Shown here in pieces: positions 8,730-17,400 of a stretch of 64,000 nt of DNA. A program made the position numbers and the translations under genes. Source of the DNA: Methylomicrobium sp035916875 (GTDB lineage: Bacteria; Pseudomonadota; Gammaproteobacteria; Methylococcales; Methylomonadaceae); contig NZ_JAXUHN010000092.1 of NCBI RefSeq assembly GCF_035916875.1, positions 124,001-188,000 on the forward strand, in the 5' to 3' direction. The first letter of the stretch is position 1, and each line of letters starts with the position of its first letter. The notes below the pieces were generated by a model that did no database searches, was not told the DNA's origin, and worked only from the letters and a program-made list of their open reading frames with translations.

Positions 8730-9272
8730 ATGTTGCGAATTTGTTTGTTATTGTTTTATAGTTTGTATACAGGCGTCGCGGGTGCCGATAGCGATGTTTG
8801 GCTTCTGGTCGATACGACCGCTCTTAAGATTGAGGTCAAAAAAGGCGAGCGTACAGTAGACACGATCAGCGATATTGCGATTGGCCGGGGCGGCGCCGGC
8901 TATAAAACCCATCGTGGCGACGATGTCACGCCTTTCGGCGATTATCGGATCGGCTGGGTCGGCGAAAGAAGCAATTTCCGTCGGTTTTTCGGACTGACTT
9001 ATCCTAATGCCCAGGATGCGCGTACTGCCTTGATCAAAGGGATCATCAATATGCAAACTTACGAACGGATCGTGGAAGCGATTGAGAGTAATCAGATTCC
9101 GCCGCAGAATACCCCCTTAGGCGGGCAAATCGGCATACACGGACTGGGAGCGGCGGATGAAACAATCCACCGCAGCATGAATTGGACGCATGGTTGTATC
9201 GCCATGACCAATAATCAGATCGACCATTTGAGCCGGTACGTGGAACCGGGGATGGTTGTAAAGATAAAATAA
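8730..9272 (+). CDS. Minimal L,D-transpeptidase (YkuD domain)
   Basis: Periplasmic L,D-transpeptidase that cross-links peptidoglycan or anchors a lipoprotein to it. The 180-residue protein has a signal peptide (cleavage near residue 19) and one YkuD domain ending in the catalytic motif. The His is in IGIHGLG (His137) and the nucleophile is Cys156 in NWTHGCIAMTN. It has no LysM domain, unlike the ~300-residue E. coli enzymes that attach Lpp. It lies 83 bp upstream of a Braun-type lipoprotein gene, which suggests that protein as its substrate (inference). Confidence 0.9.
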   Translation: MLRICLLLFYSLYTGVAGADSDVWLLVDTTALKIEVKKGERTVDTISDIAIGRGGAGYKTHRGDDVTPFGDYRIGWVGERSNFRRFFGLTYPNAQDARTALIKGIINMQTYERIVEAIESNQIPPQNTPLGGQIGIHGLGAADETIHRSMNWTHGCIAMTNNQIDHLSRYVEPGMVVKIK

Positions 9273-9273
9273 G

Positions 9274-9302
9274 TTAGCAATACATTTGTTTTGTGATATG
9301 AT
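9274..9302 (+). promoter_or_regulatory. Sigma-70 promoter for the lipoprotein gene
   Basis: TTAGCA (9274-9279) and TATGAT (9297-9302) are separated by exactly 17 bases in an AT-rich gap directly upstream of the Lpp-like gene. The match fits a strong housekeeping promoter, as expected for an abundant envelope lipoprotein. The ribosome binding site AAAGGAAA lies at 9343-9350. Confidence 0.65.
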
Positions 9303-9355
9303 ATTCTTCGGTTAATTTGTTTTTGTAGTCGTAACTTTTTTTAAAGGAAAAGAAA

Positions 9356-9634
9356 ATGAGAAAGCTTGTTAAATTATCAATGATTGCATTGGCTGCCAGC
9401 TTGGTTGTAGGTTGCGCCACCAACGGTGATATCGAAAATCTGCAAGGCCAAATCGATGGTTTGAAAACTGATGTAGCGAAAGCTTCTTCTGACGCTTCCA
9501 GCGCAATGACTGCTGCTAACGACGCTGCTTCTCGCGCTGCTGCCGCTGAAGCCGCTGCTAACCGCGCTGCTGATGCTGCTCAAGCAACCAACGACAAACT
9601 GGACAGAATGTTCCATAAAACCATGATGAAATAA
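9356..9634 (+). CDS. Braun-type murein lipoprotein (Lpp/OprI-like)
   Basis: Small outer-membrane lipoprotein of 92 residues. The signal ends in lipobox VVGC (mature Cys20). The mature part is a single helix with a heptad/alanine-zipper pattern (DVAKASSDASSAMTAAN, then Ala-rich stretches), as in OprI, and it would trimerise. The chain ends in Lys92, the residue that L,D-transpeptidases join to diaminopimelate in Lpp. It has its own promoter and a strong terminator. The codon use (runs of GCT/GCC) fits high expression. Confidence 0.88.
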   Translation: MRKLVKLSMIALAASLVVGCATNGDIENLQGQIDGLKTDVAKASSDASSAMTAANDAASRAAAAEAAANRAADAAQATNDKLDRMFHKTMMK

Positions 9635-9653
9635 GTCTTACGACTTAAATCAT

Positions 9654-9691
9654 AAAAAAAGCCCGGGGTTCCATGCTTCCGGGCTTTTTTT
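9654..9691 (+). terminator. Intrinsic terminator after the lipoprotein gene
   Basis: A GCCCGG stem (9661-9666 with 9679-9684), flanked by a 7-A run and a 7-T run that extend the pairing, lies 20 bp after the stop codon. This is a classic strong intrinsic terminator that can also work for the convergent rdgC. Confidence 0.88.
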
Positions 9692-9745
9692 ATGCCTACT
9701 GATTTTGCAACGCGCCCGAGCTTAAAGACCGGGCGCTTTCTCGGC

Positions 9746-10654
9746 TCAAGACCGGTTTTCGCCGCCGAACCAGGCGGTCAGGCGCGGCAGCAATTCGGCC
9801 AGTTCAAGCGTCATGATCGAGAAATCCGCATCGAAACGTTCCGCGGCGCTGCCGGCGTCGATGTCGGCGGCCTGATCCTGAACCATGTCGAGAAAGCGCA
9901 GGCGCTTCAAGGCGAGGTGTTCGTCCAGGACGAACGCGATACGGCCGGCCCAGTTTACGGCCAGCTTGATCGCCTGCTTGCCGGTATCCAGATGATTTTT
10001 GATTTCCGGTACGCTCAGATCGTGTTTCTTGCAACGGATAATGCCGCCTTCTTCTTCCAATGAACGCAGTTCACATTCATCCTCGATCGTCAGATCGTCC
10101 GGCGCCTCTTGCGTCAGCAGCCATTGGGTCATATTCACGCTTGGCTTGTCGAGCGTATTCAGCGGCACCGCAGGCAGCGATCCGAGGCATTTGCGCAGGT
10201 TGCTGAGCAGGTCCTCGGCGCTTTTGGCAGATGCCGAATCGACCAGTAGCCAGCCGCCTTTCGGATCGATATAGGCGTAAGTTTTGCGGGAGAAGCGGAA
10301 TGCTTTCGGCAGCAGTTCGAAGATCAGTTCGTCTTTCAGCGCTGTGCGTTCTTTTTTGGCTAATTTGCGCGCTTCGCGGTCTTCGATTTCGCTAATTTTT
10401 TCCTGCAACATTTCATTGACAACCGCGGTCGGCAACACTTTTTCTTCTTTTTTTCCGCACAGCATCATAAAGCCGTTGGCGGCATGCACTAAGGGATCGG
10501 ACGATTTCCCGATTGGTGGTGTCCAGCCGAAGCTGAATTCTTCATGGGGTCCGCAGGGGCGAAAGACAAGCGCTTGCAGTTTTTGTTCGAGTTCGCTTGG
10601 TGTCAACGCGAAAGCTTCGGTCAGGCGAAAAATAGTCAGATTCTTGAACCACAT
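9746..10654 (-). CDS. rdgC: Recombination-associated protein RdgC
   Basis: Ring-shaped dimeric DNA-binding protein that restrains RecA-dependent recombination. The 302-residue length and the N-terminal block MWFKNLTIFRLTEAFALTPSELEQ match the family closely, as do the FSFGWTPP and AKEDL-like segments. It is a single gene with no operon partner. The 90-base gap to the next, divergent gene is AT-rich and should hold both promoters. Confidence 0.95.
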   Translation of the reverse strand: MWFKNLTIFRLTEAFALTPSELEQKLQALVFRPCGPHEEFSFGWTPPIGKSSDPLVHAANGFMMLCGKKEEKVLPTAVVNEMLQEKISEIEDREARKLAKKERTALKDELIFELLPKAFRFSRKTYAYIDPKGGWLLVDSASAKSAEDLLSNLRKCLGSLPAVPLNTLDKPSVNMTQWLLTQEAPDDLTIEDECELRSLEEEGGIIRCKKHDLSVPEIKNHLDTGKQAIKLAVNWAGRIAFVLDEHLALKRLRFLDMVQDQAADIDAGSAAERFDADFSIMTLELAELLPRLTAWFGGENRS

Positions 10655-10744
10655 GATTTGAGGGGTATCCTATAATTACAATGAGCCGGATATTATCGCA
10701 AATTTGACAGGCTCGCTTGTGAGTAATTTTTTGAGGAAAAGAGG

Positions 10745-11272
10745 ATGCAGGAGATAAGCGGATTTGACCCGATTGCCGCGCCGGATGCGCGGGTGTTGAT
10801 TCTGGGCTCAATGCCCAGCAAAGTGTCGAAAGCGAAGGATCAGTATTACGGCCATAATAAAAATGGGTTCTGGGCGATCATGGGTCAACTATTCGGTGCG
10901 GAGCCGGATTTATGTTACGGGCTGCGCAAAGGCATTCTGATGACGCATCGCGTGGCGGTCTGGGATGTCTTGAAAACCTGCCAAAGGCTCGGCAGTCTGG
11001 ACGCGGATATTGAATTGGATTCGATCGTGATCAACGATTTCAATGACTTCTTCAGTCGCCACGAACAGATTCGTCATGTGTTTTTCAACGGCATGACGGC
11101 GGAAAAAGTTTACCGTAAATACATCTTGCCGACTTTGCCGGAACGATTCGGCTATCTGGTGTATCATAGACTGCCTTCGACCAGTCCGACCAACGCGGCT
11201 CTCAGCCTGACCCAAAAGCTGGAGGCTTGGCAGGAGATCAGGCAATATATGACGGCCGAGCCGGAGGGTTGA
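10745..11272 (+). CDS. DNA-deoxyinosine glycosylase (UDG superfamily, family 6-like)
   Basis: Base-excision repair enzyme expected to remove hypoxanthine (deaminated adenine) from DNA. The 175-residue protein shows the superfamily motif 1 (VLILGSMPS) and the motif-2-like LPSTSPTNA near the C-terminus. Between them is the block YYGHNKNGFWAIMG typical of the hypoxanthine-DNA glycosylase group. A purine-rich ribosome binding site (GAGGAAAAGAGG) precedes the ATG. Exact substrate is inferred from family resemblance. Confidence 0.82.
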   Translation: MQEISGFDPIAAPDARVLILGSMPSKVSKAKDQYYGHNKNGFWAIMGQLFGAEPDLCYGLRKGILMTHRVAVWDVLKTCQRLGSLDADIELDSIVINDFNDFFSRHEQIRHVFFNGMTAEKVYRKYILPTLPERFGYLVYHRLPSTSPTNAALSLTQKLEAWQEIRQYMTAEPEG

Positions 11273-11305
11273 TCCAATTAAATCACAGGAAAAAAGCGCT
11301 GTAAG

Positions 11306-11908
11306 ATGAATGAAGAAGATTACGACGGCTATGATGAGGACGTCGAATATTACGCGGTACGACCGAACAAGACCCAAATAAAAAAGGAGATCGCCGCGTT
11401 ATTTGCGTTAGGCGAGGAAATGTCGAATCTGTCGCCCGATCAGTTGAATACGCTGCCGCTGCCGGAAAAGATTCTGCAAGCGGTACGCGAAGTTTCCGGC
11501 ATGCCGCATAAAGGCGCGCGCAAGCGCTTGTTGAAATATATCGCGGGTCAGTTGCATCTGATCGATGTGGCGCCGATCATCGAAAAAATGGCGCGAATCC
11601 AGAACAAAAGCGCGCATGCGGTCAGGGAGCATCATCTGGCCGAGCAGTGGCGCGATCGACTGATCGCCGAAGGCAACGAGGCGGTGACCGAATTGCTGGA
11701 TGATTATCCGGAGGCCGACAGCCAGCAGTTGCGGCAGTTGATCCGCAATGCGCAAAAGGAAATCGCGGCCGCGAAGCCGCCCAAGTCTGCACGGATGCTG
11801 TATCGTTATCTGAAGGAATTATTGCAGAGCGATTACCTGTCGCCGGAAGAAGATGAGGCGGAAGCCGACGACGAGGATGTGTTTGACGAAGATCGGGATG
11901 AGCGCTAG
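11306..11908 (+). CDS. darP: Ribosome biogenesis factor DarP (YjgA/DUF615)
   Basis: Late-stage 50S ribosomal subunit maturation factor. The 200-residue protein has an acidic N-terminus, the conserved core KTQIKKEIAALFALGEEMSNL through RKRLLKYIAGQL, and two helical bundles. The C-terminal ~20 residues are almost all Asp/Glu, an acidic tail longer than in the E. coli homologue. It follows the glycosylase gene by 33 bp on the same strand. Confidence 0.9.
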   Translation: MNEEDYDGYDEDVEYYAVRPNKTQIKKEIAALFALGEEMSNLSPDQLNTLPLPEKILQAVREVSGMPHKGARKRLLKYIAGQLHLIDVAPIIEKMARIQNKSAHAVREHHLAEQWRDRLIAEGNEAVTELLDDYPEADSQQLRQLIRNAQKEIAAAKPPKSARMLYRYLKELLQSDYLSPEEDEAEADDEDVFDEDRDER

Positions 11909-11994
11909 ACTTTTGCTTTCCCGGGCAGGGTTGTCCCGGAAAAACATGCATGGATGGGCAAAGGAGCGAGCCTCATCCCTTTCGCTGCCGGCAG

Positions 11995-12294
11995 TTATTT
12001 CTCTGGCATTTTCAATTCCGCACTCTGATTCCAGTCCGAAAACGGGAAGGGCAGGGCTTCGGTATTGAAAGTCATGAACAGCAGGATGTGGTAAGTATAA
12101 ACCGACAAACTGCGGCCGAGATTCAGGATATTCTTATTCGCCTTGCCGGTCAGCAAGGTCGATGCAACCTGCAGGAGGATCACCGCCCACAGCAGCATTC
12201 TGACCAGGCCGCCGATCGCCGCAAAAATCAGCATGAAGAAGATTCTTTTCCAGGTATCGATGTTGGTCAGGTTGTAGTTGATTTGTTCGTCCAT
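11995..12294 (-). CDS. DUF4389 membrane protein
   Basis: Small inner-membrane protein of 99 residues with two predicted membrane helices (residues ~17-46 and ~60-78) and the pattern TWKRIFFMLIFAAIGGL, which I associate with the DUF4389 family. Function is unknown. It follows the DUF2333 gene by 3 bp, so the two form a transcription unit, probably acting together in the envelope (inference). Confidence 0.75.
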   Translation of the reverse strand: MDEQINYNLTNIDTWKRIFFMLIFAAIGGLVRMLLWAVILLQVASTLLTGKANKNILNLGRSLSVYTYHILLFMTFNTEALPFPFSDWNQSAELKMPEK

Positions 12295-12297
12295 TGT

Positions 12298-13329
12298 TTA
12301 GCCTCGGTTCATGATGTCGCGCAAGTCCAACGCGGATGCATTCGCGCGGGCGATATAAGTCGCCATCGTTAAAGAATAGTTGGCGAACAGGCCGTAGCCG
12401 CTACCGTTCAGAATCATCGGGCTCAGAATCGGCGCCATCGCGTTTTCGAGCGATTTGATCATGATGTCGACCGTGTTCATCGCGCGCTTGTCGAGCAGAA
12501 TGTCATGGAAGTCATATTTGACCGCTTTCAGAATATGCAGCAGCGCCCAACTTGAGCCGCGCGCCTCGTAGAAAACGTCGTCGATTTCAAGCCAAGGAGT
12601 TTCAGGAAGCGTCCCGGCTTTGGGGTTACGGCTCGAAATGTCGGTTTCGGGGGCTACCACCGCAAATTCGGGACTGATCACGGCCCCCGCGGTGCTGGCG
12701 CTGAGCCGGGTCGAAAGATTGCCCAGGCGTTTGATCACCACTTCGGTATATTGCCACAAGTTGTCAGCGCGCGCATAAAACTGCCCCCGCTTCACATTAC
12801 CGCCCCATTTTTGCAGACGCGTCATGTAATTGTGCAGCGCATCCACGCCCTTTTGGTATTCGGCTTCGGTCGACGGCAGCGCCCAGGAATCATTTTCGTA
12901 ATAAAAATAGGGTTCGGCGATTTTCAGGTCAGGGTCTTCGTCGGACTGCGACTGATCGCGAGCAAAGTGGTTTCTGAGCGCCGACACGGCATCGCGCAGC
13001 ATCACCAGCGATCCGTATTCAAAGTTCGAGATGTTGTCCAGAAACAACCCCGGGGGTGCCACATCGTTGGTGATATAGCCGCCTGATTTATGCAGCAGGA
13101 CTTCGGCGATATGGGCCAACGCGTTGGTATAGGTATAACCCAAAGGAATATCGGTGGTATTGGTAATTTTGGCGCGTTCCATCGCCTCTTCTTGGACATT
13201 GAATTGATCCGGTTCACTTCCCCACCATGCACCCAAAATAAAAACAATTACAAGCGTAGCAAGTACCAGAACGCCAAAGCCCCAGAGTACCCCTTTCGAT
13301 TTACTATCTTCAAATTCGTTTGCCGCCAT
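12298..13329 (-). CDS. DUF2333 family protein
   Basis: Protein of 343 residues with one N-terminal membrane anchor (residues ~14-34, GVLWGFGVLVLATLVIVFIL) and a long periplasmic helical domain. The block NALAHIAEVLLHKSGGYITN and the C-terminal YSLTMATYIARANASALDL match what I know of DUF2333, a gammaproteobacterial family of unknown function. It lies downstream of xerC on the same strand (102-base gap) and 3 bp before the DUF4389 gene. Confidence 0.75.
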   Translation of the reverse strand: MAANEFEDSKSKGVLWGFGVLVLATLVIVFILGAWWGSEPDQFNVQEEAMERAKITNTTDIPLGYTYTNALAHIAEVLLHKSGGYITNDVAPPGLFLDNISNFEYGSLVMLRDAVSALRNHFARDQSQSDEDPDLKIAEPYFYYENDSWALPSTEAEYQKGVDALHNYMTRLQKWGGNVKRGQFYARADNLWQYTEVVIKRLGNLSTRLSASTAGAVISPEFAVVAPETDISSRNPKAGTLPETPWLEIDDVFYEARGSSWALLHILKAVKYDFHDILLDKRAMNTVDIMIKSLENAMAPILSPMILNGSGYGLFANYSLTMATYIARANASALDLRDIMNRG

Positions 13330-13431
13330 TACTGGAATCCTGTTTGAATTGTCATTGTTGCAGACAACAGATTACTTTGGGTGAAAAGAGCTTGCATGGT
13401 AGCAGATTTTGGATTTTTTTTCCGCCTGCAA

Positions 13432-14343
13432 TTAGGGTTCGGGCATTTTTTTTGCCCGAGGATGCGTCTGATCATAAATTTCGGCGAGATGCTGAAAATC
13501 CAGATGTGTATAGATTTGTGTGGTGCCGATATTACTGTGGCCGAGCAACTCCTGTACCGCGCGCAGATCCCTGCTTGATTCGAGTAAATGGCTTGCGAAG
13601 GAATGCCTGAGCATGTGTGGATGAATGTGTTCCGCGATGCCTTTCGCGACACGCCAGCGCTCTAGCCGCAATTGCACGCTGCGCGCGCCGAGCCGGAAAC
13701 CTTTCGCCGAGGTGAATAAAGCGATTTCCTCGATGTCCGCGGTGTTGTTCCGGATCGGAAGCCAGTTGCGGATCGCACTGATCGCCTTGCCGCCGATCGG
13801 TAGCACGCGGTCTTTACCGCCCTTGCCGGATTTGACGAGCAGCGACTGATCGTCCAGATCGACGTCGGTCAGATTCAGCGCGACCAGTTCGCTCAAACGC
13901 AGGCCGCTCGAATAGAACAATTCGAACATCGCCAAATCACGGCATTCCAGATCCGAATGCGCCCCGGCTTCCAGGAGCCCCGTAATTTGATCGACATCGA
14001 GCGTTTTCGGCAGTTTGCGCGGCTGTTTGGGGGCCTTGACATGCTCGGCCGGATTGATTTCAACCCGGCGTTTTTTCAACAAAAACTGAAAAAAGCCGCG
14101 CAGAGCGGACAATTCGCGTTGCAGGCTTTTGCTGCCAATCCCCTGCCGATGGCGTGCGGCGATATGCGCGCGGATATGCTGTTGTCCGACAAGGGACCAT
14201 TGCCGGATCGATTTCTCGTCGCAAAAACCGGCCAATTGTTCGAGGTCTCGCCGGTAACTGCTGATCGTATGCCTGGATGCGCGCTTTTCGACTTCCAGTT
14301 CGTGGAGATAATCATCCAGCCATTGCCGGGCGTCGCTATGCAT
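13432..14343 (-). CDS. xerC: Site-specific tyrosine recombinase XerC
   Basis: Acts with XerD at dif to resolve chromosome dimers. The 303-residue protein has the N-terminal SAM-like core-binding domain and the catalytic domain with Arg149 (SSGLRLSEL), Lys174 region (SGKGGKDR), His243-x-x-Arg246 (HMLRHSFASHLL), His269 (LGHSN) and nucleophile Tyr278 (QIYTHLDF). The ATG at 14343 is preferred over a longer in-frame start because the family begins here; it overlaps the upstream DUF484 gene by 8 bp. Confidence 0.94.
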   Translation of the reverse strand: MHSDARQWLDDYLHELEVEKRASRHTISSYRRDLEQLAGFCDEKSIRQWSLVGQQHIRAHIAARHRQGIGSKSLQRELSALRGFFQFLLKKRRVEINPAEHVKAPKQPRKLPKTLDVDQITGLLEAGAHSDLECRDLAMFELFYSSGLRLSELVALNLTDVDLDDQSLLVKSGKGGKDRVLPIGGKAISAIRNWLPIRNNTADIEEIALFTSAKGFRLGARSVQLRLERWRVAKGIAEHIHPHMLRHSFASHLLESSRDLRAVQELLGHSNIGTTQIYTHLDFQHLAEIYDQTHPRAKKMPEP

Positions 14344-15028
14344 ATTTTTTTTGCGAGAGCAAAGACAGAAAGCGCGCGCTGATGATTTCACTCATGTGGG
14401 TCAGAAAGAAACTGCCCATGCTGTAGTGAAAACGGTCGTTGTTGAGGCTGCCGATCGCGAGCACGCCGCTCATGTCGGCGAATTTCATCGGAATGATCGC
14501 GGCGGACTGGACTTCGAGCGCCGCGGCGCCGAATAAGACTTTGGCCTGGGCCAAGGTCGGGCGGCCGCATTTGGGTTGATCGGTGGCGAGTATAGGCAGA
14601 AACGGCTCGAGTTCGGCGCTGTCCTGTGCGAGAAACAGGTGCGGTAAAGCCGCATCCGGCTTACTGGTGATGATCCGGACCGCAATGAAGTCGGTCATGA
14701 AATAACCGGACAGAACCTCTTCGAGACTGGCGACCGTTTCTTCGAGCGTCGAGGTTTCGAGCAGAGCCAGAGTCAGCTTGTGCATTCGGTTGAACGACGT
14801 ATCGTTGCTTTTGGCAATCTCGATCAGGCCGCCCAATTGCGTTTCCATTTCCTGGTTGCGGTTGCGCAGAATTTCGAGCTGTTTTGTGATCAGCGATACG
14901 GCATTCCCGCTCGGATGCGGTATGCTCAGATCTTCCAGGAGATCCAAATGATCGTTGAAGAATTCCGGGTTTGCGCGTAAATAATCCGCAACCTGGTCTG
15001 AAGTCAACGCGTTTTGTTGCTCGTTCAT
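14336..15028 (-). CDS. DUF484 family protein (GAF-like)
   Basis: Cytoplasmic 230-residue protein of the DUF484 family, almost always encoded between dapF and xerC in gammaproteobacteria. It starts with the family block SDQVADYLRANPEFFNDH, followed by a coiled coil (ITKQLEILRNRNQEMETQLGG) and a GAF-like sensory domain. Function is unproven. It overlaps dapF by 4 bp and xerC by 8 bp, which indicates translational coupling. Confidence 0.9.
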   Translation of the reverse strand: MNEQQNALTSDQVADYLRANPEFFNDHLDLLEDLSIPHPSGNAVSLITKQLEILRNRNQEMETQLGGLIEIAKSNDTSFNRMHKLTLALLETSTLEETVASLEEVLSGYFMTDFIAVRIITSKPDAALPHLFLAQDSAELEPFLPILATDQPKCGRPTLAQAKVLFGAAALEVQSAAIIPMKFADMSGVLAIGSLNNDRFHYSMGSFFLTHMSEIISARFLSLLSQKKYA

Positions 15029-15852
15029 AGATTAATCGTCCCCTCGAAAACGGAAATGGCAGGGCCTGTCATCAGCACCGGTTCGCCGCGGCCTACCCAA
15101 CTAATTATTAACGATCCGCCCGGTAATTCAACCTGAACGGTATTGTCGACAAGATCGCGATCGATCGCGATCACCGCTGCCGCGCAGGCGCCGCTGCCGC
15201 AGGCCAACGTCTCAGCCGCGCCGCGCTCGTAAACGCGCAATTTGATCTGCGTTCGGTTTACGATCTGCATGAAACCGATATTCGCTCGCGCCGGAAAGAT
15301 CGTATGCGATTCCAGCAGGCTTCCGGCCGATGCCACTGGCGCGTTGTCGACATCCGGCACTTGGAGAACCGCATGAGGGTTGCCCATCGATACGGCGCCG
15401 AAAGTATAGGTCTCGCCATCGGCAATCACTTGATACGCGCTGGCTTCGTGATCGGCCAGCAACGGAATCTCGGCCGGCTGATGCCGAGGAATGCCCATGT
15501 TTACGGTGATCTGACCGTCGTCGTCAAATTTCAGCAGCAACTGTCCCGCGTCGGTGTCGACGCGGACTTCATCCTTCGAAGACAAGCCCTTGTCGCGCAC
15601 GAAGCGGGCGAAACAGCGGGCGCCGTTGCCGCATTGGCTGACCTCGCCGCCGTCCGCGTTAAAAATCCGGTATTTGAAATCGGCATTCGCGCTGACGGGT
15701 TTTTCGACCAGCAACAATTGATCGAAACCGATGCCGAAATGACGGTCAGCAAGTTTCTTGATCGACTCGGCCTCCAGTCGTGGCGTTTGGTGAATCGCGT
15801 CAATGACGACAAAGTCATTGCCGAGTCCGTGCATTTTGGTGAAACGAAGCAT
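15025..15852 (-). CDS. dapF: Diaminopimelate epimerase
   Basis: Converts LL- to meso-diaminopimelate for peptidoglycan and lysine synthesis. The 275-residue protein has the N-terminal KMHGLGNDF block, the first catalytic Cys in SQCGNGARCFARF and the second in ETLACGSGACAA. These two Cys form the cofactor-independent thiol pair of the family. It lies 52 bp downstream of lysA in the lptM-lysA-dapF-DUF484-xerC block. Confidence 0.97.
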   Translation of the reverse strand: MLRFTKMHGLGNDFVVIDAIHQTPRLEAESIKKLADRHFGIGFDQLLLVEKPVSANADFKYRIFNADGGEVSQCGNGARCFARFVRDKGLSSKDEVRVDTDAGQLLLKFDDDGQITVNMGIPRHQPAEIPLLADHEASAYQVIADGETYTFGAVSMGNPHAVLQVPDVDNAPVASAGSLLESHTIFPARANIGFMQIVNRTQIKLRVYERGAAETLACGSGACAAAVIAIDRDLVDNTVQVELPGGSLIISWVGRGEPVLMTGPAISVFEGTINL

Positions 15853-15904
15853 TGAATTGAAGTGCGCTCGAAAAATTATCTTAAATGACTTTAGCAGCGA
15901 TTCC

Positions 15905-17152
15905 TCAATGAATCAACCGCTCCCCCGCCCATAATTGTTCGATCGCTTCCCGCGCCCGGATCAGATGCATGTACTTGCCATCAACCAGCACTTCGGCCGC
16001 GCGTGGGCGCGAATTGTAATTCGAGCTCATGCTGAAACCGTAGGCGCCGGATGAGCGGATCGCCAGTAAATCGTTTTCATTTAAGCTGAGCGGACGCCCC
16101 TTGCCTAAAAAGTCGCCGGTTTCGCAGACCGGGCCGACAATATCCCAGGTTTGCTCTTCGGCCCGGCTTTGCAACTTCACTTGGATGATGTTCTGCCAGG
16201 CGCTGTACAGCGACGGACGTACCAGATCGTTCATCGCCGCATCGACGATAGCGAAGTTTTTATGGTCGGTCGCTTTCAGGTATTCGACGCGGGTGACCAA
16301 AATGCCCGCATTGCCGACAATCGCGCGTCCGGGTTCCAGCAGAATTTCGAAATCGGTATCTCCGAGCCGTTCCAATACGGCCTGAATATAGTCGGCCGGC
16401 TCAGGCGGTTGCTCGTCCTTGTAGCGAATGCCGAGGCCGCCGCCGAGATCCAGATGATGCAAGTCGATGCCTGCCGCTTTCAACGCGGAGACCAGTTCGA
16501 GAATACGGTCCAGCGCATCTAGAAACGGCCGGGTGTCAGTGAGTTGCGAGCCGATATGGCAATCGATGCCGATGATTTTGATGTTCGGCATTTGGGCGGC
16601 ACGTCGGTATTCGCTCAATGCCTGATCGAAAGCGATACCGAATTTGTTTTCTTTCAGGCCGGTCGAGATATAAGGGTGGGTATTTGCATCGACATCGGGA
16701 TTGACCCGGAACGATACCGGCGCGATCACGCCGAGTTGGTCGGCCAGATGGTTGATGCGGTCGAGTTCGCCGCTGACTTCGATATTGAAACAGCGGATGC
16801 CGATCTTTAGGGCGGCTATGATTTCGTCCTCGCGCTTACCGACGCCGGAGAAGACGATCTTGTCGGGCGCGCCGCCGGCGGCGATGACCCGTTGCAGTTC
16901 GCCGAGCGAGACGATATCGAAACCGGAGCCGAGACGGGCTAATAAATTCAGTAAGGCGATATTCGAATTGGCCTTGACCGCGTAGCAGATCAGATGCGGA
17001 TGCTCGCCAAAAGCGCTATCGAATGCGCGCCAATGCCGTTCGAGCGTGGCGCGCGAATAGACATAGCAAGGTGTGCCATACTGCTTGACGATGTGCTCGA
17101 CAGGCACGTCTTCGGCAAAGAGTTCATCGTTCCGGTAATTGAAATAATCCAT
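15905..17152 (-). CDS. lysA: Diaminopimelate decarboxylase
   Basis: PLP-dependent enzyme making lysine from meso-diaminopimelate. The 415-residue protein has the PLP-lysine motif CYAVKANSN, the phosphate-binding GGGLGI block, the HIGSQ motif and the C-terminal GPVCETGDFL with the active-site Cys. It starts 2 bp after lptM, so the lipoprotein and lysA share a message. No lysine riboswitch is apparent upstream. Confidence 0.97.
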   Translation of the reverse strand: MDYFNYRNDELFAEDVPVEHIVKQYGTPCYVYSRATLERHWRAFDSAFGEHPHLICYAVKANSNIALLNLLARLGSGFDIVSLGELQRVIAAGGAPDKIVFSGVGKREDEIIAALKIGIRCFNIEVSGELDRINHLADQLGVIAPVSFRVNPDVDANTHPYISTGLKENKFGIAFDQALSEYRRAAQMPNIKIIGIDCHIGSQLTDTRPFLDALDRILELVSALKAAGIDLHHLDLGGGLGIRYKDEQPPEPADYIQAVLERLGDTDFEILLEPGRAIVGNAGILVTRVEYLKATDHKNFAIVDAAMNDLVRPSLYSAWQNIIQVKLQSRAEEQTWDIVGPVCETGDFLGKGRPLSLNENDLLAIRSSGAYGFSMSSNYNSRPRAAEVLVDGKYMHLIRAREAIEQLWAGERLIH

Positions 17153-17154
17153 CG

Positions 17155-17400
17155 TTATTGCGTGTATTCGGTTGGAGGGTAGTCTTCTTCTTTGGGGTTT
17201 TGCTTGGCCGGTTTCGGCTGCGCAGCATCGATCGGCGGCGCCGCCTGATTGATTTCACGTTCGGGAATCGGTGTGGGCTGATCGCCATCCGCCTTAACGC
17301 CGGGCGGCGGTTTAGAGGGTAGATACAATGGACCGGACTGGCCGCAACCGGCAAGCCCTAACACCGTTAGCAAGTAAAGGCAATTGGGGTGAAACTTCAT
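17155..17400 (-). CDS. lptM: Small lipoprotein LptM (YifL)
   Basis: Outer-membrane lipoprotein that helps the LptD/LptE translocon mature. The 81-residue precursor has lipobox LAGC (mature Cys at residue 19), followed directly by GQSGPLYLPSKPP, the signature of the family. The rest is Pro/Glu-rich and likely unstructured. The ATG at 17400 was chosen because it gives a standard lipoprotein signal. Position upstream of lysA is the conserved gammaproteobacterial one. Confidence 0.87.
   Translation of the reverse strand: MKFHPNCLYLLTVLGLAGCGQSGPLYLPSKPPPGVKADGDQPTPIPEREINQAAPPIDAAQPKPAKQNPKEEDYPPTEYTQ

Noticed and set aside
11920..11945. CCGGG/CCCGG hairpin after darP
   Set aside because: The stem needs a bulge and has no T-run on either side, so I did not call it a terminator.
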